NCBI RefSeq assembly: GCF_030445035.2
Contig: NC_080676.1
Span: 11,322,940 to 11,386,939, forward strand
Direction of reading: 5' to 3'
Source: Dasypus novemcinctus
Taxonomy: Eukaryota > Chordata > Mammalia > Cingulata > Dasypodidae
Length of the DNA stretch: 64,000 nt
The notes under the pieces are model-generated. The model saw only the letters and a program-made list of their open reading frames with translations. It was not told the origin of the DNA and searched no databases. The translations under genes were made by a program, and so were the position numbers. Positions 13,041-24,790 of this stretch are shown piece after piece (the first letter of the stretch is position 1; each line of letters opens with the position of its first letter).

Positions 13041-15430
13041 TGAGCACGGGGGTTTTCGGAGAAAAGGGCAGTGGTGTGCTTGTCAGTAAGGCATACATAT
13101 TCAGAATCAGAGACAATATTCAAGGACTCTTAAAACATTTGTAAAACTTTAATGATGGCTCAAAGCTCTGTGCATTGAGCAGATGAATAAGGAGTTGGCC
13201 AAACCTGTTCTTTTTGGAAAGTAACACATGCTGTTTTTTTTTTTTTTTTTATGCTGCTTTTTCATTACTATTACTATCAGTAAATACTGTACAAGATGGT
13301 TGGGCTATGCACATAGCCTTGAAAAGCACTGCAAAAGTTTATTGTTGGGTTCTTTACAGATAAAGGAATGCAGCTGGCTTGATTTGTCCAAGAAGACATT
13401 AAAGAAAGTCTTAGGAAGTTTTAAAACAAAGTGATAGCCATACAGCTGGACTTTAACTTTTTGCAACAAACTAGCAGTATTTGGGATTGCTGCATACTAC
13501 AGAGTTGTTACTTTAATCTATGATAAGAGGTTGTTTCTGTGACACATACTCTTTTATAATAATTAAAACTATAATTAACCACATTGTACTTTTTTAAAAA
13601 TATTATGCTGAAATATTGGTAACTTTATACACTTTTAAGCATTCATAGAAACCTTTTATCCATACGACTTTAATTAATAGAGGGTTTAAGGGAAGAAAAA
13701 GTTGTTAATTTTATAACACTGTAAAACACCTTTATTTGGCTTATAACATATTAAATGAACTTAATTATTACTTTAATTTTTCTTTCAAGGTAAAAGAACA
13801 AATCTGCTACAATTAGTTTGGAACAAAAGGCCACTGTTCAGGATTAGGTCTTGAGAAAGCAGTTTTGAACGTTATGTTCCTTTAAGAGATAAAGCTTTCC
13901 TTCTTGGAACACCGAGGAAACGATAAGCACAAGAAACATAAGACAGACTCTCTTTGTATACTGACTGAGGATAAGAACTTTTATCAAAACAGATTAATGG
14001 TGAGAGGCCTTGAGAAAGAACAAAAAAATTAACTTTGCATCAGCATACTACTCGAAGACTCATTAAATTTTATTTAACTTTAACTGTAAAAATTCCTTTT
14101 CCACCAACCTTCTGCACTTTCAGTATTCAGTCAGGTTTTGTCTCACACTCTACTCTTTCCAATAATCAATCATTTTATCTCAGGACAAAATCATCTTCTG
14201 TTTCCTTAATAATAAAAACACATTCCATATAGCCTACATCAAAGTTATCAAGCAAACCTCTTATAACAATACTGTGAACATTAAACAAGCTTGTTAAAAT
14301 AATGAACTTTTCTTTAAATACTTAGTAGCATGCAATGTTAGAAACAGTTTCCTAGAAGTAAGTTGGCAGGGGAGGCTGGTTGCTGCCAATCTTTCCTGTT
14401 ATAAAATTACCTTTTATTATTATCATCATCAATTCAGTTTTATATATATTTAAGAATGACCTTTTGGAATTAGCCATTTAATACTTTAATGTAAACAATG
14501 CTTTATTAAACCTTTTATTTATAACCATATAGACTATTGAAGACAAATTTTATGTTTATAGAACACATTCCCTTACTTAAAGTTATCACAATACCTTTTA
14601 CAGCTTGCCATCTGCAAATTAAGTTTCAAGAGTTTATGAAAATTAGCCATCCTACTTTAGGACAAAATACACCTTTTTGCAAAACTTATTACATTTCAGT
14701 TAGCATTTTCACAAACTTTTAACCTTTTTTAATATTCATTTAAGCTTTACATTCTTTATATTATCCTGTGAAGAAAAATAAGTTATTCATTTTAATCTGG
14801 GCAAGAACAACCTTTTATGAACACGTACAGTTAATCTTGTCAATCAAGACTTACAATTTCTATTATTGTAGATATCTTATTAACATTTAAGCTCATGTAT
14901 TGATATAATAAACTTAAGTATTAATATAAGCGCTTATTTAATTTTTGGCCATTTGGATAGAGCTCTTTTATAAATTTTTATTAATTTATATTTACCATCC
15001 GGAGGTATCAAAATATACACTGACATTGAACGAACAGACAAACACAGAACAATCACAACACAGTAACAGAAACATACAGTTTACAATTAACTCATAATTC
15101 TTACTTTCTTGGTATAGCTGCTTTTAAGTTCTTATTAAGATTTCCTCTGGAATCCATGTTGCCTGTAACATGCAAGCTTGTGCTCGGAAACATTCCTATC
15201 AGTTATCAGCAATCAGCTAAAATAACCCGAGCAGCAGTTAGGCAGACCATTAGCACACATTTTTGGATAATTACTGTAAGGCTATACTGAGACTTGAAGT
15301 TCTGGAGATAATTATTGATTTAAAACTGAAAATTCCTTTTAGACCTTGATAAAAATTTTGTACTCATTTTATTATCTTGGTTAAATAAGTCTAATTAGAA
15401 TTAGCATGGAAATAAAACAAACACAAATGT
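13041..15430 (-). other. AT-rich foreign retroviral segment inside ERV1
   Basis: Composition switches sharply from GC-rich to strongly AT-rich. From about 13440 to 13040 the minus strand encodes a second, different RNase H with decayed codons: CTVFTDSNSNEK, then SAQCTEL, a stop and AIIKVLQMF, then NIVSDSEYV. It joins the ERV1 pol at 'EIFHGTFD'. Between 13440 and 15430 no coding frame is recognisable and no known repeat could be named; it may be older, decayed sequence of the same foreign element. The near-identical LTRs mean this segment was already present when ERV1 integrated. Confidence 0.75.
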
Positions 15431-15930
15431 TGCCACATTTTTCTCTCATAGCTACATTGTCATGTAGATAGTAGGGAGCTTGAGGAGTTGTGAAAAGGGT
15501 GGGCGGGCGTTTGCTGGAACAGAGTTGATTGCCTTATAAGCTTGTGTGGATTTTCGGGCTTGTGGCTGGCCTTGTTGATAGGCGGGGCCAATTTCAGATA
15601 GGTATCAGGGTCCGAGAGATTGGCAGTGAAAGCCAGGGGTTGAAGGGGGCTAGTAGATCCTAGTAAGCCTGGAGCTGATGCCCGAAACTTTGCATTGGTG
15701 GCAGGCTAGTAGGCCAGCAAGCGCCCGAACTTGCGGGGCCTGCTGGCTGGAGAAAGAGACTCCCATTTAGAAGAGTAGAAAGGGGAGGGGGAGAGCGAAT
15801 AGGAACGCGAGGAAAAGGACGAAAGTGACTAGAGGGCGGGAACTGCCGAAGAGGAGAGCCACGAACAACACGCAGAGAGGTGAGAGAAGGAGACAGGGGA
15901 AAAGCTGGCTGGGGTTCATGGGTGTCCGGT
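15431..15930 (-). other. GC-rich ERV1 stretch after the gag remnant, unassigned
   Basis: Composition returns to that of the provirus but the similarity to ERV2 gag is lost soon after 15930. It contains a 63-codon minus-strand frame (15767-15958) with two very hydrophobic runs, which may be a by-product of a pyrimidine-rich strand. No function is assigned. Confidence 0.5.
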
Positions 15931-16089
15931 CTACCAGAGTTGACATGTGGCGAGCCATGGATTAAAAGGGAGCAAGAGGTCCCAGTATTTTTGGAGCTGC
16001 CGCAGGGAAACGCGGACTCCATTGGTATCGAGCAGGGCAGCAAGGGCCCTGATTTGTGGCGCCTGACGCGTTGATAAAGAGGCACCCGT
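15931..16089 (-). pseudogene. gag: ERV1 gag N-terminal remnant, start codon lost
   Basis: Fifty-two codons align closely with the N-terminus of ERV2 Gag (shared core LLDTNGVRVSL then QLQKYWDLLLP). The position of the ERV2 start ATG is ACG here (16087-16089), so the initiator and the myristoylation signal context are lost. After ATCQLW the frame meets TAG at 15931-15933, where alignment to ERV2 suggests a one-base insertion. No capsid or nucleocapsid coding follows. Confidence 0.85.
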
Positions 16090-16119
16090 GTCGGGATAGG
16101 AGTGGGACGACGGCGAGGG

Positions 16120-16130
16120 GTCCCTACCTG
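16120..16130 (-). promoter_or_regulatory. ERV1 major splice donor
   Basis: On the minus strand CTCCAG|GTAGGG has its exon end at 16128. The same site is conserved in the ERV2 leader (46496), which supports use in env mRNA splicing. Confidence 0.7.
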
Positions 16131-16194
16131 GAGAACGAGGATGGGCCGTCCGATTCACAGCAGCAGCAGCAGCAGAGAGGGGCCGGGGGAGGAG

Positions 16195-16212
16195 CTTCCA
16201 CGTTGGGCGCCA
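16195..16212 (-). promoter_or_regulatory. ERV1 primer binding site, tRNA-Lys-like
   Basis: The plus strand shows ACGTTGGGCGCCA, the 3' end of tRNA-Lys(CUU); about 16 of 18 bases match. Two bases (GT) separate it from the LTR edge at 16215. Confidence 0.85.
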
Positions 16213-16214
16213 GT

Positions 16215-16675
16215 TGTGGCTGAGCGTGAGGGTCTCGTCCTCGCTCGGGCCCAAGAGTCGGGGGGGCTTGCTCCTGCCAAACCACCGGCGGGGGGTGCCC
16301 CAAGAGGGAGCACCGGTTCTCCAGGCGTGGGGGACGCGTGGTTGGGGAAAAACCACGGAGACCGCTTGAGCGCAAGAACAGGTCTGCTTTATTACGGAAG
16401 TACACTTGGTTATATAGGGTTGGGTAGAGGGAGGAGTAAGATATAGGGAGGGCTAGCTGAGAGGTTTGGAATAGGGGAGGGGAAAGGGGGAGTGAGAGCT
16501 GGCCGGATGTTGGGCTAGGCGGGAGATAGAAAGGGGGAGGGCAGCCCCGGCCAGCCGCTAGCAGCAAAGGCCTAGTCAGGCGTGGTTACCTTATCTAGGC
16601 CCAGTGGGCAGAGGCGGTATCACTTCTTGCCGCACCGTTTGCTACTGTGGCAAGCCGGGTGCCCTTCCTCCCACA
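16215..16675 (-). repeat. ERV1 5' LTR
   Basis: 461 bp, TGTGGCTGAG...CCTCCCACA in plus-strand reading. TATA box at 16410-16416 and AATAAA at 16388-16393 on the minus strand. The U3 (about 16417-16547) is a series of GGG runs on the plus strand with GGGGAGGGG blocks that could bind Sp1/KLF or MAZ-type factors. Confidence 0.95.
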
Positions 16676-16681
16676 AAAATG

Positions 16682-17102
16682 TTTTCAAGTTTTGTTCATT
16701 TAACATGAAGAATGCACTTCATTCTTTTTATGGCCTAATAATATTCCATTATGTAAATATACCACATTTTATTTATCCATTTGATAGACATTTGGGTTGT
16801 TTCTACTTTTAGGATATTATGAATAATGCTGCTGTGAACATTCATGAACAAGTTTTTATGTGGACATATGTTTTCATTTCTCTTGGGTATATACCTAGAG
16901 GTGGAATAGCTGGGACATATGGTAACTCCATGTTTAACAAAAATTTTTGACAAACCACCAGACTACCAAGTATCTACACTATTTAAATTCCCGCACTTGG
17001 TGTATAAGGGTTCCAATTTCCCAACATCCTCCCCAACACTTATTATGTCTGCCTTTTTTATTATAGCCATCTTAGTAGGTGTGAAATGATATCTCATTGT
17101 GG
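16682..17102 (-). repeat. L1 ORF2 3' fragment, right half (split by ERV1)
   Basis: Continues the L1 at 8590-8847. The minus strand encodes the tail of ORF2p (ICPHKNLFMNVHSS, then MWYIYIMEYY). It is interrupted at 17103 by the 3' end of a younger L1. Confidence 0.85.
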
Positions 17103-19061
17103 TTTTTTAAAATAACATCAATTTATTGATACATAGTAATAAAGCATACAATTCATCCAAAGTGTACAATCGATGGTATTTGGTATAATCACATAGTTGT
17201 GTATTCATCATCTCAATCATCATTAAAACATTTTCATTATTACAACAATAATAATAAACAACAAACAAGAAAATTCTTCATCCCTCAATCTCTCTATGCT
17301 TCCCCGGCTGACATAGCTACTATTTCTGGCTATTCTTGCATAATTATTCAATAAGCAATTTTATTGCGATACATTCTTATACCATATGAATGATACAAAG
17401 TGAAAAATCATTGGCTTTTAGTATAATCACAATGTTGTGCATTCATCACCACAAAAAGTTTTAGAGCAATTTCATTACTCCAAAAAGAAAAACTCTACAC
17501 CCCTTAGCCCTACTTGATCATAATCTAACTTCATCTTTCTAAATTGATTTATATTTACATTTTATATAAATAGAATTATCCAATATGTAGTACTTTCTGG
17601 TTTCTTTCATTTAGTATATATTTTTTGTCTGATATTAATATCTTTAGTGTTAACATATTCACTTTCAAAGAAAAACAGTTGTATGTGCAATTTTACCCAT
17701 ATTCATATTTCATATGTGTTTTACTACGCTATACAGTTCGATGTTACTTTTTTTAATCTTTCCTTTTAGTAATATACATGACATTAGACTTTCTATTTAA
17801 ACCTCTTTCATACCCATATAATAGTACAGCTAGGTACAGACATTATGTTGGTCTTTCACCTTTTCTATTAATTTCCAAAGATTAACAAACATCTTTTTTT
17901 ACCAATTCTGTACAAGTTAACCCTCAGGTTTCCATTCTCTAACCTCATTCTATTTTCTAGTGACCCATATTCAAGTTATTAACTCCATGAGATTATTCAA
18001 TATATTTAGTTCATAGTAGCACAATCTTATGATATCTGTCCTTTTGTTTCTGGCTTGTTTCATTTAATGTAATGTCCTCCAAGTTTATGTTGTCATTTGC
18101 TTTACAACTTCATTTCTTCTTACAGCTGCAAATATTCCATCGTGTGTATACACCACAACTTGTTTATCCATTCATCAGTTGATAGACACCTGGGTTGTCT
18201 CCAACCTTTGGCAGTGATAGATAATGCTGCTGTGAACATCAGTGTGCAGTTGTCTATTCGTGTCACTGCTCTCAGTTTTTCTGGGTATATACCTAGTAGA
18301 GGTATTGCCAGGTCATATGGCAAGTCTATATTCAACTTCCTTAGGAACTGCCAAACAGTCCTTCACAGTGGCTGCACCACTATATCTTCCTACCAACAGT
18401 GAATAAGTGTTCCTATCTCTACATCCTCTCCAGCACTTGTAGGTATCTGTCTTTTTAATAGTGGCCATTCCAATAGGTGTGAAATGATATCTCTTAGTTT
18501 TGATTTGTGTTTCCCTAATTGCTAGTGACATTGAACATTTTTTCATTTGTTTTTTTGTCATTTGTATTTCTTTTTTGGATATCTGTCTATTCAAGTCTTT
18601 TGCCCAGTTTTTAAATCAGGTTACTTGTCTTTTTATTGTTGATCTCTAGTATCTCCATATATATCATGGATATTAAATCCTTATTGGATATATGATTTCC
18701 AAATATTTTCTCCCATTGATTTGACTGACTGTTCACCTTTTGACAAAGTCCTTTGAAGCACAAAAGTGTTTAATTTTGAGGAGGTCCCCTTTATCTATTT
18801 TTTTCTTTTGTTACTCATGCTTTGGGTGTAAGGCCCAAGAAGCCTTATACCCACAAGGTTCTTAAGATGCTTCCCTTCATTTTCTTCTAGTAGATCTATG
18901 GTCCTGTCTTTTCCATTTAGGTGTTTGATCCATTTTGAGTTGATTCTTGTATAGGGAGTGAGATAGAGGTCCTTTTTCATTCTCTTTGTTATAGACATCC
19001 AGTACTCACAGCACCATTTGTTGAAGAGACTGTTTTGTCCCCTTAACATGACTTTGGTAGG

Positions 19062-19587
19062 TGATTAGTCAGCCAAAGGGGTGCTGATGCAAAATACCAG
19101 AAGCCTTTTATAAAGGGTACTTACTTGGGGTAGGAACTTAAAGATACTAGGCCATAAAGCCTAGGTTACATCCTCACCAAAGTCTATTTCCACGTGTTGG
19201 AGCAAGATGGCTGCTGGCGTCTGCCAAGGTTCAGGCTTCCTGGGTTCCTCTCTTCCCAGCTCTTGCTTCTCTCTGGGCTCAGGATTCCTCTCTTCCCAGG
19301 GATTGCTTCATTCTGGACTCACAGTTCCTCTCTTCCCAGGGCTTGCTTCTCTTTCCTCTGTGTGCTTGCTTCCCAGGGCTCCAGTTAAGACTTCAACATC
19401 GAGCTCCAACATCAAAATCCTCCAACTTTGTCCTTTGCCACGTCTTTTATCTGTGAGTCCCCACCTACCAAGGGGCAGGGACTCAACATTCTACTGATAT
19501 GACCCAATCAAAGCCCTAATCATAATTTAATCATGGCCAGGTACAGAATTCCAAAAATAGAATTCATAGCTATATCAAACTGTTAGA
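19062..19587 (-). repeat. Solo LTR, ERVL-like, copy 2
   Basis: Same family as 4265-4733 in the opposite orientation. Exact 5-bp duplication GTAGG at 19057-19061 and 19588-19592, inside L1 ORF2. Shared blocks include 'gtccccacctaccaaggggc' and 'gctgatgcaaaatacc'. The 5-bp duplication argues for an ERVL-type integrase. Confidence 0.85.
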
Positions 19588-22479
19588 GTAGGTTTGTAAA
19601 AAAGTTGACCATAGAGGTGAGGGTTTATTTCTGGGTTCTCAGTTCTATTCCACTGATTAGTGTGTCTGTCTTTATGCCAATACCATGCTGTTTTGACCAC
19701 TGTAGCTTTGTAATATGTTTCAAGGTCAGGCAATGAGATTCCTCCCATGTTGCTCTTCTTTTCTAGAATGTTTTTGGCTATTCAGGTGGACTTTCCCTTC
19801 CAAATGAATTTGGTAATTGCCTTTTCTATTTCTGTACAGTTAGCTGCTGGAATTTGGTTGGTATTGTATTGAATTTATAAATCAATTTGGGTAGGATTGG
19901 CATATTAATGTTATTAGTTTTCCAATCATGAACATAGAGTAGCTTTCCATTTGTTTAGGTCTTCTTTGATTCCTTTAAGTGTTGTTTTGTAGTTTTCTAC
20001 ATATAGGTCCTGAACTTCTTTGGTTAAATTGATTCCTATTTATTTGAGTCTTTGTTGCTACTGTAAATGGAATTTTATCCCTAATTTCCTTCTCAGATTG
20101 TCATTATTAGTATACAGAAACATTACTCATTTTTTTTACTGATCTTGTATCCTGCCACTTTGCTGAAATGGTTTATTAGCTCAAGTAGCTTTGTGGTAGA
20201 ATTCCCGAATTTTCTAAATACAGGATCATGTCATCCACAAATAGTGAGAATTTTAATTATTCTTTTCCTATTTGGGTGCCGTTATTTATTTTTTTCTTGT
20301 CTAATTCCTCTAGCTAAAACTTCTAGCACAATGTTGAATAACAGTGGTAACAGTGAGCATCTTTGTCTTGTTCCTGATATTAGAGGGAAAGCTTTCAATT
20401 TTTCCTCAACAAGAACAATGTTGGCTGTGGGTTTTTTCTTATTATGCCTTTTATTATTTATGAGGAATTTTCCTCTATTCCTATCTTCAAAGTGTTTTTT
20501 ATCAAGAAAGGGTGCTGAATTTTGTTGATAACCTTTTCTGTCTTGATCGAGATGATCATGTGATTTTTTTCTCTAAATTTGTTAATGTGGTGTATTATGC
20601 TCACTGATTTCCTTATGTTGAACCAGCCTTGCATACCAGGAATAAATTCCATTTGGTTGTGGTGCATAAGTCTTTTGATATGCTGTTGGATTCCACTTAC
20701 AGGTATTTTGTTTAGAATTTTTGCTTCTATGTTCATTAGAGAGTTTGGTCTGTAATATTCTTGTAGGGCCTTTATCTGGCTTTTGTATTATGGTGATATT
20801 GGCTTTATAAAATGTATTGGGTAATTTTTGCTCCTCAACTTTTTTGAAAGAGTTTAAACAGGATTAGGATTGGTATTAATTCTTCTCAAAATACGTGGTA
20901 GAATGCACTTGGAAGCCATTTGGTCTTGGACTTTTCTTCATTGGGAGATTTTTGATGACTGATTCAATCTCTTTAAATGTTATTGGAATGTTACGTTCTT
21001 TTTCTTGTAGCATCAGTGTAAGTTGTTTGTACATTTTTAGGAACTAGGTCGTCTAGTTTTTTGGCATACAGTTTCTCATAATGCCCTCTTATGATCCTTT
21101 TTATGTCTGTGGGGTCAGTCATAATGTCCCCCCCTTTCATTTCTGGTTTTATTTATTTTCATTTTCTCTCTCTTTTTCTTTGTTAGTCTAGCAAGGTGTT
21201 TGTAAATTTTATTGGTCTTCTCAAAGAACCAGCTTTTGGTTTTGTTTATTTTCTCTATTATCTTTTTGTTACCATTTTCATCTATTTCTGCTCTAATCTT
21301 TATTATTTCTTTCCTTCTGCTTATTTTGGGAATTGTTTGCTGTTCTTTTTCCAGTTTCTCCAGTTGTTCAGTTAGATATTTTATTTTAGTTCTCTCTTCT
21401 TTTTTAATATAGGCATTTACGGCTATAAATTTGCCTTTTAAAACTGATTTGCTGTATCCCATAAGTTTTTATACATTAAGTTCTCATTTTCATTCATCTC
21501 AATATATTTACTAATTTCACGTACAATTTCTTCTTTGATCCACTGATTATTTAGTATGTTGTTCAGCCTCCACACATTCACAAATTTACTTCTTTCTATT
21601 ATTGATTCCAGTTTCATTCCATTATGATCTGAGAAGGTGCTTTGTATAATTTCAATCTTTTTATATTTATTGAGATTTGCATTGTGACCTAACATGTGGT
21701 CTATCTTGGAGAAGATCCATGAGCACTTGAGAAGAATGTATAACCCACTGAGTTTGGGTACAACATTCTGTATATGTCTGTTAGGTCTAACTCCTGTAAT
21801 ATATTGTTCAAGTTCTCTGTTTCCTTGTTGATCTTCTATCTAGTTGTTCTGTTTAATGATGTGAGTGGTGTGTTGAAGTCTCCAACTATTATTGTAGTGA
21901 TGTCTATGTCTCCCTTCAGTTTTGCCAGAGTTTGCCTCATATATTTTGGGGCACCTTGTTTAAGTGCATGTTATTGACTTATTTTTTCCTGGTGGATTGT
22001 TCCTTTTATTAATATATAATTGTCTTCTCTATCTCTTATAAGTTTTTTGCATTTAAAACCTTTTTCATTCAGTATTAGTGTAGCTACCGCTTTCTTTTTG
22101 GTTACTTTTTGCTTAGAGTAGCTTTTTCCAAACTTTAACTTTCAGCCAGTTTTTATCCCTGGATTTAAGGTGAGGGTCTTGTAGGCATCATATGGATGGC
22201 TCATGTTTTTTAACCCATTCTGTCAGCCTATATCTTTTGATTGGGGAGTTTAATCCATTCACATTCAACCATATTTTTGTAAATGTATTATTTACTTCCT
22301 CCATTTCTTTCTTTGGTTTCCATATGTCATATCTTATTTTTATCTGTCTTTTTCACTCCTTTGGTTATCCTTTCTGCTATTCTTTCTTCTATACTCTCCT
22401 CCAAGCCTCTCTCTCCTGTCTTTTTCTTTCAGACTCTAAGGCTTCCTTTAATATTTCCTGCACAAGTGTATTCTTTTTT

Positions 22480-22876
22480 AAAAAATTATTATTTTTTAAT
22501 TTCTTTCTTTCCCTGTCCCACTGCCCGCTCCCCCAGTTGTCTGCTCTCTGTGTCCATTCGCTGTGTGTTCTGTGTCTGCTTCTATCCTTGTCAGCAACAT
22601 GGGAATCTGTGTCTCTTTTTGTTGCATCATCTTGTTGTGTCAGCTCTCTGTGTGTGCGGTGCCACTCCTGGGCAGGCTGCACTTTCTTTTGCACTGGGCA
22701 GCTCTCCTTACGGGGCACACTCCTTGTGCATGGGGCTCCCCTACGCGGGGGACACCCCTGCGTGGCACGGCTCTCCTTGCATGCATCAGCACTGCGCATG
22801 GGCCAACTCCACATGGGCCACGGACCTCCCATGGGGTAGGTAGATGCCCTATCCATTGGGCCAAGTCCACTTCCCC
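22480..22876 (-). repeat. DAS SINE in L1 ORF1
   Basis: T-rich tail at the left, tRNA-like head at the right ('ccaagtccacttcccc'). The flanking duplication is close to 'aagtgtattctttttta' on the left and 'aaatgtattcttttta' on the right. Confidence 0.9.
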
Positions 22877-23577
22877 AAATGTATTCTTTTTACAAACTCT
22901 CTTAATTTCTTTTTTATGAATATTTTAAACTCACCTTCATATTTGTAGAACAATTTTGCTGGATAAAGAATTCTCAGCTGGCAGTTTCTCTCTTTCAGTA
23001 TTCTAATTCTATCATACCATTGTCTTCTCACCTCCATGACTTCTGAGGAGAAATTCACACTAAGTCTTATAGAGAGTTCCTTGTATGTGATGGTTTGCTT
23101 CTCCCTTGCTGCTCAGAATTTTCTCTATCTTTGACATTTGACATTCTGAATAGTATGTGTCTTGGAGAAGTCTATTTGCATTTATTCTGATTAGGGTATG
23201 CTGCATTTCTTGAACATGTAAGTTCATTTCTTTCATAAAAGTTGGGAAATTTTCAGCAATTATTTCCCCAAATACTCTTTCTGCTCCTTTTCCCTTCTTT
23301 TCTCCTTCTGGAATTTTCATGATGCATATGTTGTTGCACTTCATGTTACCATTCAACTCCCTGAGCCCCTGCTCAAATTTTTCCATTCTTTTTCTCTCTT
23401 CAATTTCAGCTCTTCTGTCTTTGGTACCACTTATTCTTTCTTTTATCATTTTGAGTCTGCTGTTGTATGCCTCTAATGTGTTTTTTATCTCACCTATCAT
23501 GTCTTTCATTCCCATGAGCTCTGTTACTTTTCTGTTCAGGTTTTCAAATTCTTCTTTGTGCTGGCTCAATATCTTTT

Positions 23578-23967
23578 TTAAAGATTTATTATTATTTTTA
23601 TTTCTCTTCCCTTCCCCCCTCCCCCACAGTTGTCTGCTCTATGTGTCCATTCACTATGTGTTTTCTGTGTCTGCTTCTATTCTTGTGAGCAGCACAGGAA
23701 TCTGTTGTCTCTTTTTGTTGCATCATCTTGCTGCATCAATTCTCTGTGTGTGCAGCACCACTTCTGGGCGGTTCTCTTTATTGGGCACACTCCTTGCATG
23801 TGGGGCTCCCCTACATAGGGGACACCCCTGCGTAGCACGGCACTCCTTGGCGTGCATCAGCACTGTGCATGGGCCAGCTCCACATGGGTCAAGGGGGTCC
23901 TGGGTTTGAACCATGGACCTCCCATGTGGTAGGCAGATGCTCTATCCATTGAGCCAAGTCTGTTTCC
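23578..23967 (-). repeat. DAS SINE in L1 ORF1
   Basis: Flanked by CTCAATATCTTTTT and CTCAATATCTTCTT. Head with 'gagccaagtctgtttccc' at the right end; A-tail side reads 'aaagatttattattattttt' on the plus strand. Confidence 0.92.
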
Positions 23968-24790
23968 CTCAATATCTTCTTAATGTTATTTATCTCTTTA
24001 GCCATATTGTCTTTCAACTCATTATTTTGATTTTGGAAATTTGTGTGCCTCTAGTTGATTAGCTTTCTCAAATCCTGTGTCTCTTTTGGGGCTTTGATAT
24101 AGTCCTTTTCTTGGACCATGTCTTCCATTTTCTTAGTTTGACTCATAATTTTTGGCTGAAGTCTAGGCATCTGATTAGGATAGCAAGTTTACTCAGATGC
24201 TCAGTTTCTCTCTCTTTTGTTGGGATTTAGTGAAGTAGGCTGTGTGTTGCCGCTGTTCTTTGATTCTTGATTCAACATATTCTGGGTATTTACGATTGTC
24301 CCTGTCAGTTGCTCAAAGCTGGACTCTGGACCCAGTTATGGTTTGCAGACTCCATTCCTAGGGTGTTGGGGAGGGAGGCTGTAAAGGCTGGGAAAAAAAC
24401 TCTCTTACTTATTTACTTTTAATTTCCTCATGTATACCTCCTTGGTCTGCCAGAAGATAGCACTCTTTGGGAGCCCTCACAGTTCAGTGCCTGAACTGGT
24501 TGGAATGTGTTTGCTGCAACAGGGACTAAACCAATGTGACAGAATTTCCTGCCTAGAGGCCAAATTTCTCAAAGGCAGTTCTCCAACAAAAAACTGCCTT
24601 TTCCCAGGTAGAAAATAATTCCACTTCCCTTTGAGACCTCAACAACCAGTCCTGGTCAGTAGAGAAGGAGAATGAGAGGGTGGGATCTCTTTAGTCCCCA
24701 GTTGGCTCCCAGTGTAAACAGCAGCATGGCTCCCCCCAGCCTGGAAGGGCCAGAAAAGGCAGCTGATATTTTGATAGGGCTGAATCTGTC

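Larger units (their letters stand above)
8848..16675 (-). mobile_element. ERV1: young, mosaic betaretrovirus-like provirus
   Basis: Two 461-bp LTRs (8848-9308 and 16215-16675) bound the element, with AAAATG at 8842-8847 and 16676-16681 as a 6-bp duplication. The LTRs differ at only two positions. Minus-strand order is: 5' LTR, tRNA-Lys-like primer site, splice donor, a 52-codon gag remnant, a GC-rich stretch, an AT-rich foreign segment with its own RNase H piece, a broken own RNase H and integrase, an open env, a structured 3' region, the polypurine tract and the 3' LTR. The 6-bp duplication, Lys primer site and pol type indicate a class II (betaretrovirus-like) element with a gammaretroviral-type (type D) Env. 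It cannot make Gag or Pol, so it was presumably mobilised in trans. Confidence 0.93.
17103..24790 (-). mobile_element. L1 element, near full length, decayed
   Basis: Reading on the minus strand from the right: a 5' UTR-like block (about 24230-24790); ORF1 (about 24180 to 22400, with the coiled coil and PEGEKKGKGAERVFGE in the RNA-binding domain at 23060-23569); and ORF2. In ORF2, endonuclease begins near 22290 with LNVNGLNSPIKRYRL, RT is around 20736-20458 with [20 protein letters not shown], and the C-terminus is at 18120-19049 with NKWCCEYWMSITKRMK. Then comes a long 3' UTR to 17103. Many stops make it inactive. It hosts a solo LTR (19062-19587) and two SINEs (22480-22876, 23578-23967). Confidence 0.88.

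Noticed and set aside
22192..22919. 215-, 186- and 118-codon plus-strand frames rich in cysteine and leucine
   Set aside because: They run through antisense L1 ORF1 into a DAS SINE. The same peptides recur at every SINE in the window.
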